Assembly (NCBI GenBank): GCA_016188575.1 | Contig: JACPHN010000109.1 | Coordinates: 1 to 33,625, forward strand | Direction of reading: 5' to 3' | Source: Candidatus Schekmanbacteria bacterium | Lineage (GTDB): Bacteria > CSSED10-310 > JACPHN01 | Length of the DNA stretch: 33,625 bases | In this document: positions 15,515 to 25,239 of the stretch, piece after piece | Position numbering within the stretch: the first letter of the stretch is position 1 | How the letters are laid out: each line of letters opens with the position of its first letter | Position numbers and translations under genes: made by a program | The notes under the pieces: model-generated | What the model saw: only the letters and a program-made list of their open reading frames with translations | The model's database searches: none | What the model was told of the DNA's origin: nothing

Positions 15515-16789
15515 CTACGCGAGCGCTCCGGCCGGCATCCCCAGATGCCGCTCCGCCAGGACCTCGAGGTCACGGCCGGATGCCGGGATACAGCCGAGCA
15601 GCCGCGCGCCATTGGCGCGCAGCCAGCCGCCGCCAGCGGAGCTCCCCGCGCCCGGCCGGCCTCCCGGCGCCAACAGCATCCGTTTCCACTCCGCGGTGCA
15701 CGCCTCTCCATACTCCTCGAGCAACTGGGCCGATTCGTGCGCCTTCACTACCCGCCCGAGCCGCGACGCGAGAGCGTGTGCCTCGCCGAGCCCGACGTTC
15801 AGGCTCTGTCCGCCAAGCGGCGAGGTGCCGTGCGCCGCGTCTCCGACGAGCCACGCCGCGCCTTCGCCGAACCGCGTCGCTACGAATGGCGCGAAGCTCA
15901 ACGCCGCGGACCAGGCAATTTTCCCGAAGTCGCCGCCATGCCACCGCGCCCGATCCCCGAGAATCGCCATGACATTGCCATCCTCGAGCGCCGGGATATC
16001 CGCCTCCGCGCTGGCGAGCCGGATGTCAGGTTCCCGCTCATCCCGCGGGATCGCGTCTTCGGAAAGCTGCAGGCACCACCGCCCGCGGCCCTCTGCGAGC
16101 GGCCAGTACGCATTCGCCATGGACTCGTCGAGGAACACGCGGCCCCGGCCGCCGCTGTAGGTCGCGCCCTTGCATTCGACAATTGCGTAGTACGCCGCGG
16201 GGCCGGCCTGCGTCACTTCGATGTCGAGCTGCCGCCGCACGAGCGAGTTGAAGCCATCGGCCCCGACGAGATACGACGCCTCCGCGTGCAGCTCCTTCTC
16301 GACCCCCCACTCCATCGTCGCCACCGCATAGCCTGTTGACACGTGACCCAGCCGCTGAATAATGGCCGAGACCCGTCCATGCCTCAGGTCGAAGGAGCCC
16401 AGCCGGTGGTTCCAGTGAACGTGCACCTTGAGCTCGGCCAGATGCTGCTCCAGGGCCGTTTCCAATGCGGTTTGGGGAACGACCAGCACGTAGGGAAACT
16501 GGGTGTCCAGCTCCGAAAAGTGCAAGGTGGCCAGCTCCTGCTGACGGTCTCCGACAACGAGGGATTCCATGCGGGTCCCGCGCGCCAATAGCGAGGTCAG
16601 CACGCCGGCGTCATCAAGAAGCTCCAGTGAGCGCGAATGCAGCACCATCGTTCTGGGCATATCCGATATGCCCGTCTTCTCATCGATTACGTGCACCGCG
16701 ACGCCGCGCTCGGCAAGATAGAGTGCGGTCAGCAATCCGACGGGTCCCGCTCCGACGACTAACACTTCTGCCTTGCTTTTCCCGAACAT
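15515..16789 (-). CDS. FAD-dependent aromatic-type monooxygenase (PheA/TfdB/UbiH fold)
   Basis: A 424-residue cytosolic flavoprotein; AGGAG upstream of ATG 16789. FAD motifs are in place: the N-terminal dinucleotide fold VVGAGPVGLLTALYLAERG (GAGPVG at 13-18), the middle YLVGADGFNSLVR motif, and the GDAAHGTSPLGGQSLNVGLG motif near residue 320. The fold and length match NAD(P)H-dependent hydroxylases of phenols and polyketides. The C-terminal 60 residues are Gly/Ala-rich and lack the thioredoxin-like domain of the longer TfdB group. It is monocistronic and sits among degraded genes but looks intact. The substrate cannot be inferred. Confidence 0.85.
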   Translation of the reverse strand: MFGKSKAEVLVVGAGPVGLLTALYLAERGVAVHVIDEKTGISDMPRTMVLHSRSLELLDDAGVLTSLLARGTRMESLVVGDRQQELATLHFSELDTQFPYVLVVPQTALETALEQHLAELKVHVHWNHRLGSFDLRHGRVSAIIQRLGHVSTGYAVATMEWGVEKELHAEASYLVGADGFNSLVRRQLDIEVTQAGPAAYYAIVECKGATYSGGRGRVFLDESMANAYWPLAEGRGRWCLQLSEDAIPRDEREPDIRLASAEADIPALEDGNVMAILGDRARWHGGDFGKIAWSAALSFAPFVATRFGEGAAWLVGDAAHGTSPLGGQSLNVGLGEAHALASRLGRVVKAHESAQLLEEYGEACTAEWKRMLLAPGGRPGAGSSAGGGWLRANGARLLGCIPASGRDLEVLAERHLGMPAGALA

Positions 16790-16842
16790 GGCTCAGCTCC
16801 TTGGTAGTCCCAACTGCCTGGCCGCAACGGTCCACATTCCCT

Positions 16843-16873
16843 GCCCCCCACCTTCCCCCGCTCGCGGGAGACG
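16843..16873 (+). repeat. REP-like palindromic element, intergenic copy
   Basis: A C-rich block, then TTCCCCCGCTCGCGGGAGACGG, with CCCCGC-type arms around CTCGCGG. It resembles the copies at 9586 and 25240 but is less symmetric. It lies in the 164-bp gap between two minus-strand genes, where I see nothing else. Confidence 0.45.
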
Positions 16874-16953
16874 GGGCGAACAGTCGCGTTCAGCGAACGC
16901 TCTGTTTTCGACATAACACCCAAAAAACGGCCTGTCAAAGCGATCTCGCCGCC

Positions 16954-18106
16954 TCACGGAAACCGCGCCCCGGCCTGTTTGAGCAGGTCAAGCGGTGGTT
17001 CCCCGCCGATGCAGATGAATACGTAAGTGTTGGGCAAGAGCAGCGAACCGGACGGCACGGTGAGCACCACCGCGTCCTCGTCGATGCGGCTCACCTCGGA
17101 TTCAAGCAGCACCGTGAGCTGTCTTTTCGCTACGGCTCGCGCGAACGCCTCCTCGTTCCTTGCCTTGATCCGCACCAGGCGGGGTTTTCGATACGATAGT
17201 GTGACCTCGTTCATCCTCGGCGCCCGAGCGCCAGAGCGACGACGTCGGCCCGCAGTGAAAGCGGCGCGCCAGTGCTTCGGCTCACCGCCGTGACCGTGAA
17301 TTGCCCGCCAGCACCGGTCAGTGTTGTGACCCGGTGCCCGAACGCTATGGGTAAGGCGTGAGCTTTCACGAGCGATCCGAGGATATCGAGCAGCTCCTCC
17401 TTGGCATATTCGTCCTTGGCCAGCTCTTCTCCGGTCGGAAAGCGCACAGGCGCAGTCAGGACCAACTTTTTCCGAGGATAATGCAGGATCGTGCCGCCGA
17501 GGTCCGCCTCCTGCTCGAGCACCCGGACGGCGTGCCCGCGCTTCTTGGCCGCCAGCGCCGCCGAAACTCCGGCAGGCCCGGCACCGATGACGACCACGGA
17601 GGCCGGCGCGTTCGCCGCGTGCCGGTCACGGAGTGCGTCGCCAAAACGGAAGCCGTCCCCTACAGCGTTGCGGATCAAGGCCAGACCTCCGAGCTCGCCG
17701 ACGACGAACAGCCGGGCCACCGTAGTCTGCAGCGCGCCGTCGAGAATCGGCACGTCCTGGCGCCTGCGGAAATCCCCGGCGCCGACTTCGATGGCGCCCA
17801 CGGGGCACGCTTCCGCGCACAGGCCATGGCCAATGCACCTCACACCGTTGATCACGCCGGCAGTCCCGTTCACGACCCCAGGACGTCTCCCTCGGGACAC
17901 GCCGTTACGCAGGTAGCGCAGCCGATGCACAGACCCGGATCGACGAACGGATACTGGGCGAGCGGCCGGTCTATGCCCAGGCGAACGGCCTCCGCCTTTC
18001 GTTCCACGTGCAGGCGGTTGCGGGCGCGGAAAGTCAGGCCGTAGGCGATCAGCAAGCCGGCGCTGACCACGAGCGATGTTCCCCAGATGAGCGAATCGAT
18101 GGACAT
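16954..18106 (-). pseudogene. Membrane-anchored 4Fe-4S / FAD-NAD(P) oxidoreductase, frameshifted and internally deleted
   Basis: ATG 18106 starts an N-terminal membrane helix (SLIWGTSLVVSAGLLIAYGL) and a two-cluster ferredoxin domain (CIGCATCVTACPEGD and CIGHGLCAEACPVGA). Thioredoxin-reductase-like FAD-binding (VVIGAGPAGVSAALAAKKRG) and substrate-domain sequence follow. Two lesions are visible. Near 17885 the frame slips by one between GDVLG and VVNG: a run of four G where five would keep the frame. Near 17213 the frame ends ALGRRG and resumes at NEVTLSYRKP in another frame. The second NAD(P)-binding Rossmann half, normally about 60 residues there, is absent. The loss of that domain argues for a true pseudogene. 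The intact ancestor would move electrons between NAD(P)H and the cytochrome partners of this operon. Confidence 0.75.
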
Positions 18107-18126
18107 GAGAGCGCCTCACCTTGACG

Positions 18127-19391
18127 TTAGAGGCGATAGCCCACGGTCAACATGACGCGATTGCCGTTTTCGCGATCGTCGAACGGTGTGGTGCCGTCCA
18201 GGTACTCTTCCGTGTAGACGTTGCGCCGCTGGTCGAGCGTCAATGCGAGGCTCAGCGCCGGCGTCGGCTGGCCTGTGATCGCGAGCAGCACCGAGCTTAC
18301 CTCGTACGAGTTGCCCGCGCGTTGGCGGCGCCAGCCGCGGTTGACGTCGATCTCGACCTGCCCGGTGGCGTAGAGGTATTGGCCGGCGTCGAGTCGCGAA
18401 TCGACTACCGCGCCATCGCGGTCGCCGGTGTTTCTTCCGGTCTCGGTCACGGCCCCGATGGTCGCAGAAAAGAAGCCGGCTCGCCACGCGGGCGGCGTCT
18501 CTAGACTCAGGTAAAACCCGGCGCGCAGCCCCGAGGATGCCAGCGTGAAGAGCTCCACTTCCGGCCGCCCGCCGCCGAAAAGACCGGTGCGAAAACCCCC
18601 AGCGCGAAACGCGGCGTGAGCGCCGTCGAGATACCCCATTCCCGAGAATGCCGTGCCCACGAAGCGCCCCACGTCGTACCCGAACCAGCGCCGCCCACGC
18701 CAGCTCGTACAGGCGCTCCGTGCTCTCCGACTCGCGACCCACCCCGGTCCCTCCGCTGCTCGCGAGGTTGCGGAATCGGCCGCGCAGCCCGACCTGTGCC
18801 GTGCTTCCGCCGAGGTCTCGCAGGCGCGCCCCGACGCGCAGCGTCTGCTCGCTCGCCTCCCAAACCGCCGCCCCGGAGCTCTCCTGCTGCCGATACCAGG
18901 AGACGGAGACCGAGCCCGTAGCGCGGCCCCACCGCGCCGGCCGAGCTGCGGCCGGAGCCGCGATGCTCCCGGCCAAAGTCGGCGTCACCGGCACCGGCGC
19001 GCCGCGGCTGTGCGCGTTCTCCGTTGCGGAGGGTGGGGCGAGGGCCGGCGTCGGCGTCGCGGCCGGCGTCGCCGCCGGCGGCACGGTTACCGCGATGTCG
19101 CCGACGACGACCTGCCGCGCCTCGGCAACTACCCTGCAGGACGCTGAATGCCGCGAGAGATAAATGACCTCGAGCACTGCTATGACTCTGTTTCCTTTCG
19201 ACAACCTGGAGCCTATCCCCGAGCGACAGGCCGCGCGCGCTTCCGCCGTCCAGGTAGACTCCGCTCATGGATCGGTAGCGCACCGCGAACTTGCCATCGG
19301 CCTCAGGAGCTCCTGCCGCCGCTGCGCTGGCGGCGACGCACAGGAGCAAGATGATCGTGATGACGCAAGCCGCGCAGCAGGCGACGCCCAT
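18127..19391 (-). pseudogene. Exported, probable outer-membrane beta-barrel protein, two frameshifts
   Basis: ATG 19391 begins a signal peptide (CVITIILLLCVAASAAAAG). A small domain follows (GLSLGDRLQVV then KGNRVIAVLEVIYLSRHSAS), then a Pro/Ala linker and a C-terminal region with alternating polar/hydrophobic strands ending VMLTVGYRL, typical of outer-membrane barrels. The reading frame shifts near 19190 (between DRLQVVE and KGNRV) and again near 18690 (between ELAWAA and WFGYDVG). Each shift is equivalent to two missing bases or one extra. It lies between the multihaem cytochrome and the FeS-flavoprotein in the same orientation, so it may have been the barrel or scaffold of an electron conduit. 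The family is not recognised by name. Confidence 0.6.
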
Positions 19392-19555
19392 GCGATCCTG
19401 CCCCCTCCCTGCCTGCCCCCGCATACGGGGAAAAACGAGGAGGCCAGGCGACTTGCGGTCGATCAGGTAGTAAGCGAGAGCGAGAGCGAAAGCGGCATGC
19501 AGGCGGTCAGGCATGTCCGATGTTCCGTCGATTTCTTCATGCGGGTTGGCGGCGG

Positions 19556-21405
19556 TCAGTCCCCCGAACCCCGTGGATGGCACGAATAGCAAGCCGTGCT
19601 TGCATACACGTAGGCTTTCACCTCCCGGTGCTCACGGTCGGTGGAGCTCTTGTCATGTTCGTGGGGAAGCGAGTATGACTGTGATCGAAGTTGGCCGGTT
19701 TCCAGCCGCCGGTCGTATGGCAGGTTGCACAGGTTGTCGCGAACCCCGAGGAACCATGCGGTGGGGAAGTCGTACTCTGAAAGTCCGCGGCGTGGCACGA
19801 ATAGCAGTCCTTGGGGGTGCCCGCGTAGCCACCCTGGTGACAATCCTCGCACGCGGCGCCGCGGTGGTTGCCGGTCAGGGGGAAGGCCGTGAGGTCGTGA
19901 TCGAGCGCCGCAGGTCGCCAGTCGACCTGGCTGTGGCACTTGTCGCAGGTCAGGGGGAAGGCGAGGCGCACGTGATCGACCGTGGCGGCCCCCTGGTAGT
20001 CTGACCGGTGGCAGCTTTCACAGGCCGCGCTGGTGGTGGCATAGGTCTGGGGATGACAGGCGGAGCACGCCGCCGCCGTGTGCGCGCCGCGCAGGGGAAA
20101 GCCCGCGCGATGGGTGTATTTCGCTCCCTCCCAGCTCGCGGCGAGCGGGCGGTGGTGGAGGTCAGCGTGGCATGCACGGCACGCGCATTTTCCGAGCGCG
20201 AGAAGGACCACGTCGGAGGCCGGCGGGGCCGATGGCGTTACCTTCAGCCCGAGCGCCGTGGCGACGCGGCTCACTGCCTCACGCGCGATCTTCGGGTGAC
20301 AGCGGACGCAAGGAGCCCCGGAGTGGGCGCCATCGAGGGGAAACCGCGTGCGCGCGTGGTCCTGGATCGAGAAGCTAGCCGGGGAGAAGCCCTCGGTGGC
20401 GTGGCAGCGGTCGCACGGCGCCGGCCTGCCGTGCGGTCCAAACGCGGCGCCATGGACGTCGACATGACAGTCATCGCAGGCGGCGAAGCGCACGGCTTGC
20501 AGAGCCGACCCGGCACTGTGGCATTCGCCACGCTACATGCCGGTGCCGGCCCGTCAAGGGGTATCGCGTTAGCGAATGATCGAAGGCGGCGGTAGCGACC
20601 TCGCGCCACGACGTTTCGCCGTGGCACTGGTCACAATCGGCCCCGAGCCTGCCGCCATGCGGGTCCTCGTGACAGCTCGCGCACGCTTCATGTGCGACGG
20701 GGCGGTAGAGGGCGGTGCCGCCCACGGCGCCGTCGCGGATGCCGAGCTGCGCCGGGTGGCAGCGCGCGCAAGCGACGTCGCGATGAGCACCGCGCAGCGG
20801 CCAGCGTGCGTCACGATCGTGGCGGAACGCGCTCGCCGGAGCCCATGCCGCCGCGTCGTGGCAGCGCGCGCAGGAATCAGCTCCAAGTTGGCCTGGTGCG
20901 GGTCGCGGTGACAGGTCGAACAGGTGCCGGACAGGCCGAGGAAGGTCCGATTCGGGTCGACGCCCGCTGCCCGCGACGCCGCGGCATCCGCCACGTTCCG
21001 GGAGCTGTGGCACGTTTCGCAGGCGATGCTGCGGTGCTTCCCGACCAGCGCAAAATCCGCCGTTCCATGAGCGAATCCCGACTTCCCGGCGTCGCCCCAC
21101 CACACGAGCGGGAATGACCGTCCGTGATGATCGACATGGCACCGGGCGCATGCTCGATACTCCTCCCTGGCATGGAGGCCTTTGCCGGCAGCAACGCGCG
21201 CGGCGAGCACCTTGTGACAGCTCAGGCAGGCGTCGGGGCTGACGCCTTCCGCGGCGTTATGGCACGAGAAGCAGCGATCGCTCCCCTCCAGCTCGGCGTG
21301 GGGCGCCGCGAGCTCGCCAGACGACAGTTGCGCGCGGGCATGGGGCGCCGCCGCCACTATCACGACGGCGAGCACCCATGCGCAGGGCGTTGATATCCTG
21401 GTCAT
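19556..21405 (-). pseudogene. Periplasmic multihaem cytochrome c (about 21 CxxCH), three frameshifts
   Basis: A signal peptide (CAWVLAVVIVAAAPHARA) follows ATG 21405; an alternative in-frame ATG lies at 21420. I count 20 CxxCH haem sites over about 615 codons, and a 21st is restored if the middle lesion is corrected. The intervening repeats (FPLTGNHRGAACEDCHQGGY style) place the protein in the doubled-CxxCH/cytochrome c3-like family. The frame breaks near 20895 (one G missing before GADSCARCH), near 20548 (two bases missing, or one extra, at the lost CGECH site), and near 19662 (one base missing in a C-run before HEHDKSS). Each continuation is clearly homologous, so the ancestor was a single large cytochrome. 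Sequencing error is possible for the two homopolymer breaks. Confidence 0.8.
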
Positions 21406-21456
21406 CCATTCGTCAGCCATCCCGAAACCCCGCCATTCAGAGTGGAATTGCCGCGG
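21403..21456 (-). repeat. 54-bp dispersed repeat, copy A
   Basis: Matches the reverse complement of 30508-30561 at about 47 of 54 bases. It overlaps the translation start of the multihaem cytochrome gene and supplies both candidate ATGs. Confidence 0.7.
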
Positions 21457-21545
21457 CGCCCCAGCCTGAAGGCCATGGGTTCAGCAGCGGTTTGAGCGGC
21501 GTACAACCGTTCCCAACCAGGGCTCCGACCCAAGGGCCGGCATCC

Positions 21546-22025
21546 TTACTGTTCGTGCTCGGAGAGCGCGCTGGCGGCGGGTGGGCTGCCGCGCAGCTCG
21601 GAATGCCGGATCTCGCCGCCGAGCCGGCCGGCGTTCGTGGCCGCTCCCAGGGCAGCGAGGTAAAGCACCACCGTCGCGCTAACAGCGGCGCGCTTCAGCC
21701 GCGGCGATAGTCGCCAGGCGACCAGGCCGCCCCCGGATACCGCCGCCGCGACCAGGGCCACCGCGAGCGCTGCCTCCGCGGCCTCCTCATGCTCGTGGAT
21801 CAGTTCTTCGGTTACCCCGGGAAGCCGCTCCGCGACTTCCTCCGCGCGTTCGCCGGTCAGGTACACCGGTACGATGAGCGAGAGCGCCGCGGTCCCGACT
21901 ACCAGCCCCAGGCGCAGCACGGCATCTTCATTCCGTAGCGCGCCGGCGATCACGGCGATCAGCGCGAAGAGTGCACCGATCGGCGGTAGGTGGTTCAGGA
22001 TAAGATGAATCTGCACAAAGTCCAT
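21546..22025 (-). CDS. Small four-helix membrane protein of the cytochrome operon
   Basis: A 159-residue protein. ATG 22025 has GGAGG ten bases upstream and matches the MDFVQIHLILNHLPPIG start seen in relatives found beside multihaem cytochromes. Four hydrophobic helices are visible (about 14-32, 40-60, 88-108 and 115-135), with His residues in the first helix (IHLILNHL) and in the loop HEHEE, which could bind haem or metal. It would be the first gene of the minus-strand electron-transfer operon and appears intact, unlike the three genes after it. Exact role unknown; a quinone- or haem-interacting membrane subunit is a reasonable guess. Confidence 0.7.
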   Translation of the reverse strand: MDFVQIHLILNHLPPIGALFALIAVIAGALRNEDAVLRLGLVVGTAALSLIVPVYLTGERAEEVAERLPGVTEELIHEHEEAAEAALAVALVAAAVSGGGLVAWRLSPRLKRAAVSATVVLYLAALGAATNAGRLGGEIRHSELRGSPPAASALSEHEQ

Positions 22026-22159
22026 TTCAGGTATGCCTCCGACGATGACGGCTCGGCGGCCCGAGCTCCCGTCATTGCCTACCATAGGGTGCCGCGATGA
22101 ACGGAGAATGAACGCGGTCGGCGGCGTTCAAAATGCTCGCCTCCGCACCGGCAGCGCAG

Positions 22160-22188
22160 TTGACGGCGGCCGCGCACGTCCGTAGACT
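22160..22188 (+). promoter_or_regulatory. Candidate sigma70 promoter for the cytochrome-b/two-component operon
   Basis: TTGACG (22160-22165), 17-base spacer, TAGACT (22183-22188), in the 222-bp divergent gap and about 60 bp before the GTG start at 22248. Five of six and four of six consensus matches. Confidence 0.5.
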
Positions 22189-22247
22189 GATTACCGCTTC
22201 TACCGGCGCAGCAAACACCTGCTACTCCTTCCGCCGCGAGCCCACCT

Positions 22248-23108
22248 GTGCGCACCGCGATCCTCGCCGTCATTTGCCTCGTCTCGTTACTCGTCGTCGG
22301 CGCGCTGGCGATGCAGGGGGCGGCCTACTACGCGCGTCCATTGGAGGAACGGCCGCATCACGCCGGGTACTGGTCGCTGAAACCAGGTGGCTCGCGCGGC
22401 CATCTGTACGGAGCTGCGGGCAGCGCCATGATGGTGCTCATGCTTTCCTATTCGTTGCGCAAGAGGTCGAGGCGCTTACGTCGCGTGGGACCCACGCGGT
22501 ACTGGCTCGACGCTCACATCTACTTCGGTATTTTCGGGCCCCTGCTCATCGTGCTGCACAGCTCCCTCAAGGTCGGTGGCCTGGTCGCCTTGAGCTTCTG
22601 GTCGATGGTCGCGGTTGCCGCCAGCGGCCTTGTCGGGCGCTTCCTGTACGTTCGCATCCCGCGCACGCGCGCCGGGGACGAGCTGTCGTTGGCGGCGGTT
22701 CAACGCCTCGATGAGGAGCTGACGGCGGTGCTCGAGCAGCGGTTTGGCGTGCCACCCGCGCAGCTCGCGGCGCTTTCCGGGGAAATTTCCGCGCTGCCGG
22801 GCCGCGCTCGGGGACGGCGGCGAATGCTCCGCGCCATGCTTCTCGACGGCTTCCGCACGCGGCGGCGGCTGCGGGGCCTCACCGCGACGCTCGGCCACGT
22901 GCCCGCGGCAACGGCACGGGAAATGCGCGACCTGCTGCTCCGCAAGGCCATGCTGGCGCGGCGCGTGGCGCTTTGGGACGACATGCAGCGGCTTTTTCAC
23001 TACTGGCACGTCTTTCACAAGCCGTTCGCGATCGTGATGTATTTGTTCATGATCGTGCACGTGGCCGTGGCGTTGGCGACGGGCTACGGCTGGGGGCATC
23101 CGCGATGA
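22248..23108 (+). CDS. Cytochrome-b-like integral membrane protein
   Basis: A 286-residue protein starting with GTG 22248; no strong ribosome-binding site. Hydrophobic helices lie at about 3-25, 57-73, 92-108, 114-136 and 262-282. A cytosolic helical domain (about 140-250, Arg/Leu-rich) separates the last two. Candidate haem-ligand His residues are in or next to helices: DAHIYFG, IVLHSSL, FHYWHVFHKP and IVHVAVAL. This layout resembles the membrane subunits that accompany FeS-flavoprotein and multihaem cytochrome modules, such as the broken one divergent from it. Its stop overlaps the start of the response regulator (ATGA), so the three genes form an operon. Confidence 0.7.
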   Translation: MRTAILAVICLVSLLVVGALAMQGAAYYARPLEERPHHAGYWSLKPGGSRGHLYGAAGSAMMVLMLSYSLRKRSRRLRRVGPTRYWLDAHIYFGIFGPLLIVLHSSLKVGGLVALSFWSMVAVAASGLVGRFLYVRIPRTRAGDELSLAAVQRLDEELTAVLEQRFGVPPAQLAALSGEISALPGRARGRRRMLRAMLLDGFRTRRRLRGLTATLGHVPAATAREMRDLLLRKAMLARRVALWDDMQRLFHYWHVFHKPFAIVMYLFMIVHVAVALATGYGWGHPR

Positions 23109-23776
23109 GGGTCCTGCTCGTCGAGGATGAGCCGATGCTCGCGGTGCCCCTCTCCCGCGGTCTGCGCGAGGAAGGGTATGCAGTCGACGTAGCCGCGACG
23201 GCAGGCGAGGCCGAGGACGCCGTGAGCGGCGTCGACTACGACCTGGTCATTCTTGACCGCCGCCTCCCGGATGGCGATGGTGTCGCCCTGCTGCGGCGGT
23301 GGCGGCAGCACGGTGCGAGCACCCCGGTGCTCGTGCTCACGGCCATGGAGGAAACGTTGCAGAAGGTCGAAGGGCTCGATGCCGGAGCCGACGACTACCT
23401 GACCAAGCCATTTGCCTACGAGGAGCTTCTGGCGCGCTTGCGGTCGCTGTTGCGCCGCCCCGCCGCTGCTCCGACCGCGGTTTTGCAGCTCTACGATCTC
23501 GTCCTCGATCGCAACACGCGCACGGCAAGGCGCGGCGGCCGCCCTCTCGATCTGACCGGCAAGGAAATCGCGCTGCTCGAGTACCTCATGCTCTGGCCGG
23601 GGCACGTGCGCTCGCGCCTCGACATTGCGGAGCATGTATGGGATGAGGCTTATGAGGCCAGAACCAACGTCATCGACGTCATTCTCGGCCGGCTACGCAA
23701 GAAGATGGAAGCCGGCGGTGAGCCCCGGATTATTTTTACCGTGAAGGGGCTGGGCTACGTTCTCCGCCGCGAATGA
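23105..23776 (+). CDS. OmpR/PhoB-family response regulator
   Basis: A 223-residue two-domain regulator. The receiver starts MRVLLVEDEP with acidic residues at 8-9, phospho-acceptor Asp51 in DLVILDRRLPDGDG, Thr79 and Lys101 (TKPF). The winged-helix DNA-binding domain occupies about 128-222 (LDLTGKEIALLEYLM, RTNVIDVILGRLRKKM, TVKGLGYVLR). ATG 23105 overlaps the upstream gene's stop; a longer frame would start inside that gene. It is paired with the kinase downstream, and the divergent cytochrome operon is its natural candidate target. Confidence 0.93.
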   Translation: MRVLLVEDEPMLAVPLSRGLREEGYAVDVAATAGEAEDAVSGVDYDLVILDRRLPDGDGVALLRRWRQHGASTPVLVLTAMEETLQKVEGLDAGADDYLTKPFAYEELLARLRSLLRRPAAAPTAVLQLYDLVLDRNTRTARRGGRPLDLTGKEIALLEYLMLWPGHVRSRLDIAEHVWDEAYEARTNVIDVILGRLRKKMEAGGEPRIIFTVKGLGYVLRRE

Positions 23777-23804
23777 GGGTCCGCGGCCACGACGGCGGCG
23801 GACG

Positions 23805-25166
23805 TTGCGTTTCCACCTGTCCGTGTGGTTCGCCTCGGGCTTGTTTGTGCTGTACGCCCTCTCGAGCTGTATCGTCGCCGTCATCTATTCGCGTCAGGCC
23901 GAGCGCGAGCTGCACTACCTGCTGTATGCGCAGGTGGAGTCGCTCGCTGCGTATTATGCGGCCGCGCACCGCCTGGACTTCCCCGAGCTGGTGTCGCCGG
24001 AACAGCATGGCCCGCTGAAGGTCTGGGTTCGGCTCATCTCCGGGGGTCGGATCACTGCGATGACGCCGGGAACCCCCGATCTTCCCGTGCAGCCAGCCAG
24101 TGAGACGCCGCGCGGCTCGCTACTGCGCGTGCATGGCGACGACGGAAAGGCCTACGGCATGGTGCGGCACCTCGTCTGGGACCGCAGCGGTCTGGTGGTC
24201 GAGGCCATCGCCTCCACGAACCCGCTGGCTACCAGCGTGCGCGGCGTGCTCATCGCGCTGGCGCTCACGGGTCTGTTGCTCGTCCCCCTGGCGCTGGGCG
24301 GCGCCTGGCTGGTCTCCCGGCGCGCCACCTGGCCGATCGAGCGCCTCGTCTCCGAAACCGCCGAGATGTCACCCACGGATCTCCACCGCCGCCTCGTCAC
24401 GGCCGTGAACATCTCCGAGATCGACGCGCTCGTCGCCGCATTCAATGCGCTATTGGGCCGTGTCGAGCAGGGTGTGGCGCGCACGCGCCGGTTCATTGCC
24501 GACGCTTCTCATGAGCTGCGCACACCAGTGGGGATATTGCGCACCGGCATCGAGATCGCCTTGCGCCGCGAGAGACCGGCGCAGGAGTATCGCCAGGTGC
24601 TGATCGACAATCTCGGCGAGCTTGGCCGCCTGGAGCGCCTCGTGTCATCGTTGCTGCTCCTCGCTCGTGACGGCGCCGACGTTCGCGCCGATCAATGGGA
24701 GGCCGTTTCGCTTCGTGAAGTGGTGGCGCGCGTCACCGACGCGATCGAGACGGCAGCCCTGGAAAAGGACATCTGCTTTGCGCTCACGGCGTCTGTTGAC
24801 TGCGCGGTCATCGGAGACCCCAACTACCTCGAGCTCATCTTGCGCAACTTGTTCGACAATGCGCTTCGCTTCTCGCCGCCCGGAGAGGTGATCAGGGTCG
24901 AGCTACGGCGCGAAAACGGCGAGGCGGTACTCGTCGTCGCGGATGCTGGCCCGGGGGTCGCGGACGAAGATCGGCCGCACATCTTCGAACGCTTCTATCG
25001 GGGGCATGGCACGCACGGAGTCTCCTCTGGAGCCGGCGGGCTGGGCCTGAGCCTGGTGCGGTGGGCGGCCGAGCTGCACGGTGGATCGGCGCGGCTGCTC
25101 GACAGACCCGGCGTTGCTGGTGCCGCGTTCGAGGTCAGGCTCCCAATCAATGATCGCGGCAACTAG
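23805..25166 (+). CDS. Sensor histidine kinase
   Basis: A 453-residue inner-membrane kinase starting at TTG 23805; GGCGG lies just upstream and no in-frame ATG precedes it. TM1 is about 5-27, a periplasmic sensor region 28-145, and TM2 146-171. A HAMP-like segment follows (ATWPIERLVSETAEMSPTDL). HisKA carries His236 in FIADASHELRTPVG. The HATPase domain has the N-box NLFDNALRFSPPGE, the D-box VADAGPGVADEDRPHIFERF and the G-box GLGLSLVRW. All catalytic motifs are intact. Its signal is unknown; co-expression with a cytochrome-b-like protein suggests redox or an electron-acceptor cue. Confidence 0.9.
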   Translation: MRFHLSVWFASGLFVLYALSSCIVAVIYSRQAERELHYLLYAQVESLAAYYAAAHRLDFPELVSPEQHGPLKVWVRLISGGRITAMTPGTPDLPVQPASETPRGSLLRVHGDDGKAYGMVRHLVWDRSGLVVEAIASTNPLATSVRGVLIALALTGLLLVPLALGGAWLVSRRATWPIERLVSETAEMSPTDLHRRLVTAVNISEIDALVAAFNALLGRVEQGVARTRRFIADASHELRTPVGILRTGIEIALRRERPAQEYRQVLIDNLGELGRLERLVSSLLLLARDGADVRADQWEAVSLREVVARVTDAIETAALEKDICFALTASVDCAVIGDPNYLELILRNLFDNALRFSPPGEVIRVELRRENGEAVLVVADAGPGVADEDRPHIFERFYRGHGTHGVSSGAGGLGLSLVRWAAELHGGSARLLDRPGVAGAAFEVRLPINDRGN

Positions 25167-25239
25167 CCGGACAGCTCACGCCATGCGCCCCATCCAGGAA
25201 CCACATTCGCAGGTGTCAAGCTCGCTCAAAGCGCGGAAT

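Noticed and set aside
16954-17214. Separate 86-codon gene
   Set aside because: Its sequence is the C-terminal part of the FeS-flavoprotein family; the ATG arises at the deletion junction.
16954-21405. Programmed frameshifting as the explanation for the broken cytochrome, membrane and flavoprotein genes
   Set aside because: Several breaks in three neighbouring genes plus a domain deletion fit decay or read error far better; I saw no consistent slippery heptamer plus stimulatory structure.
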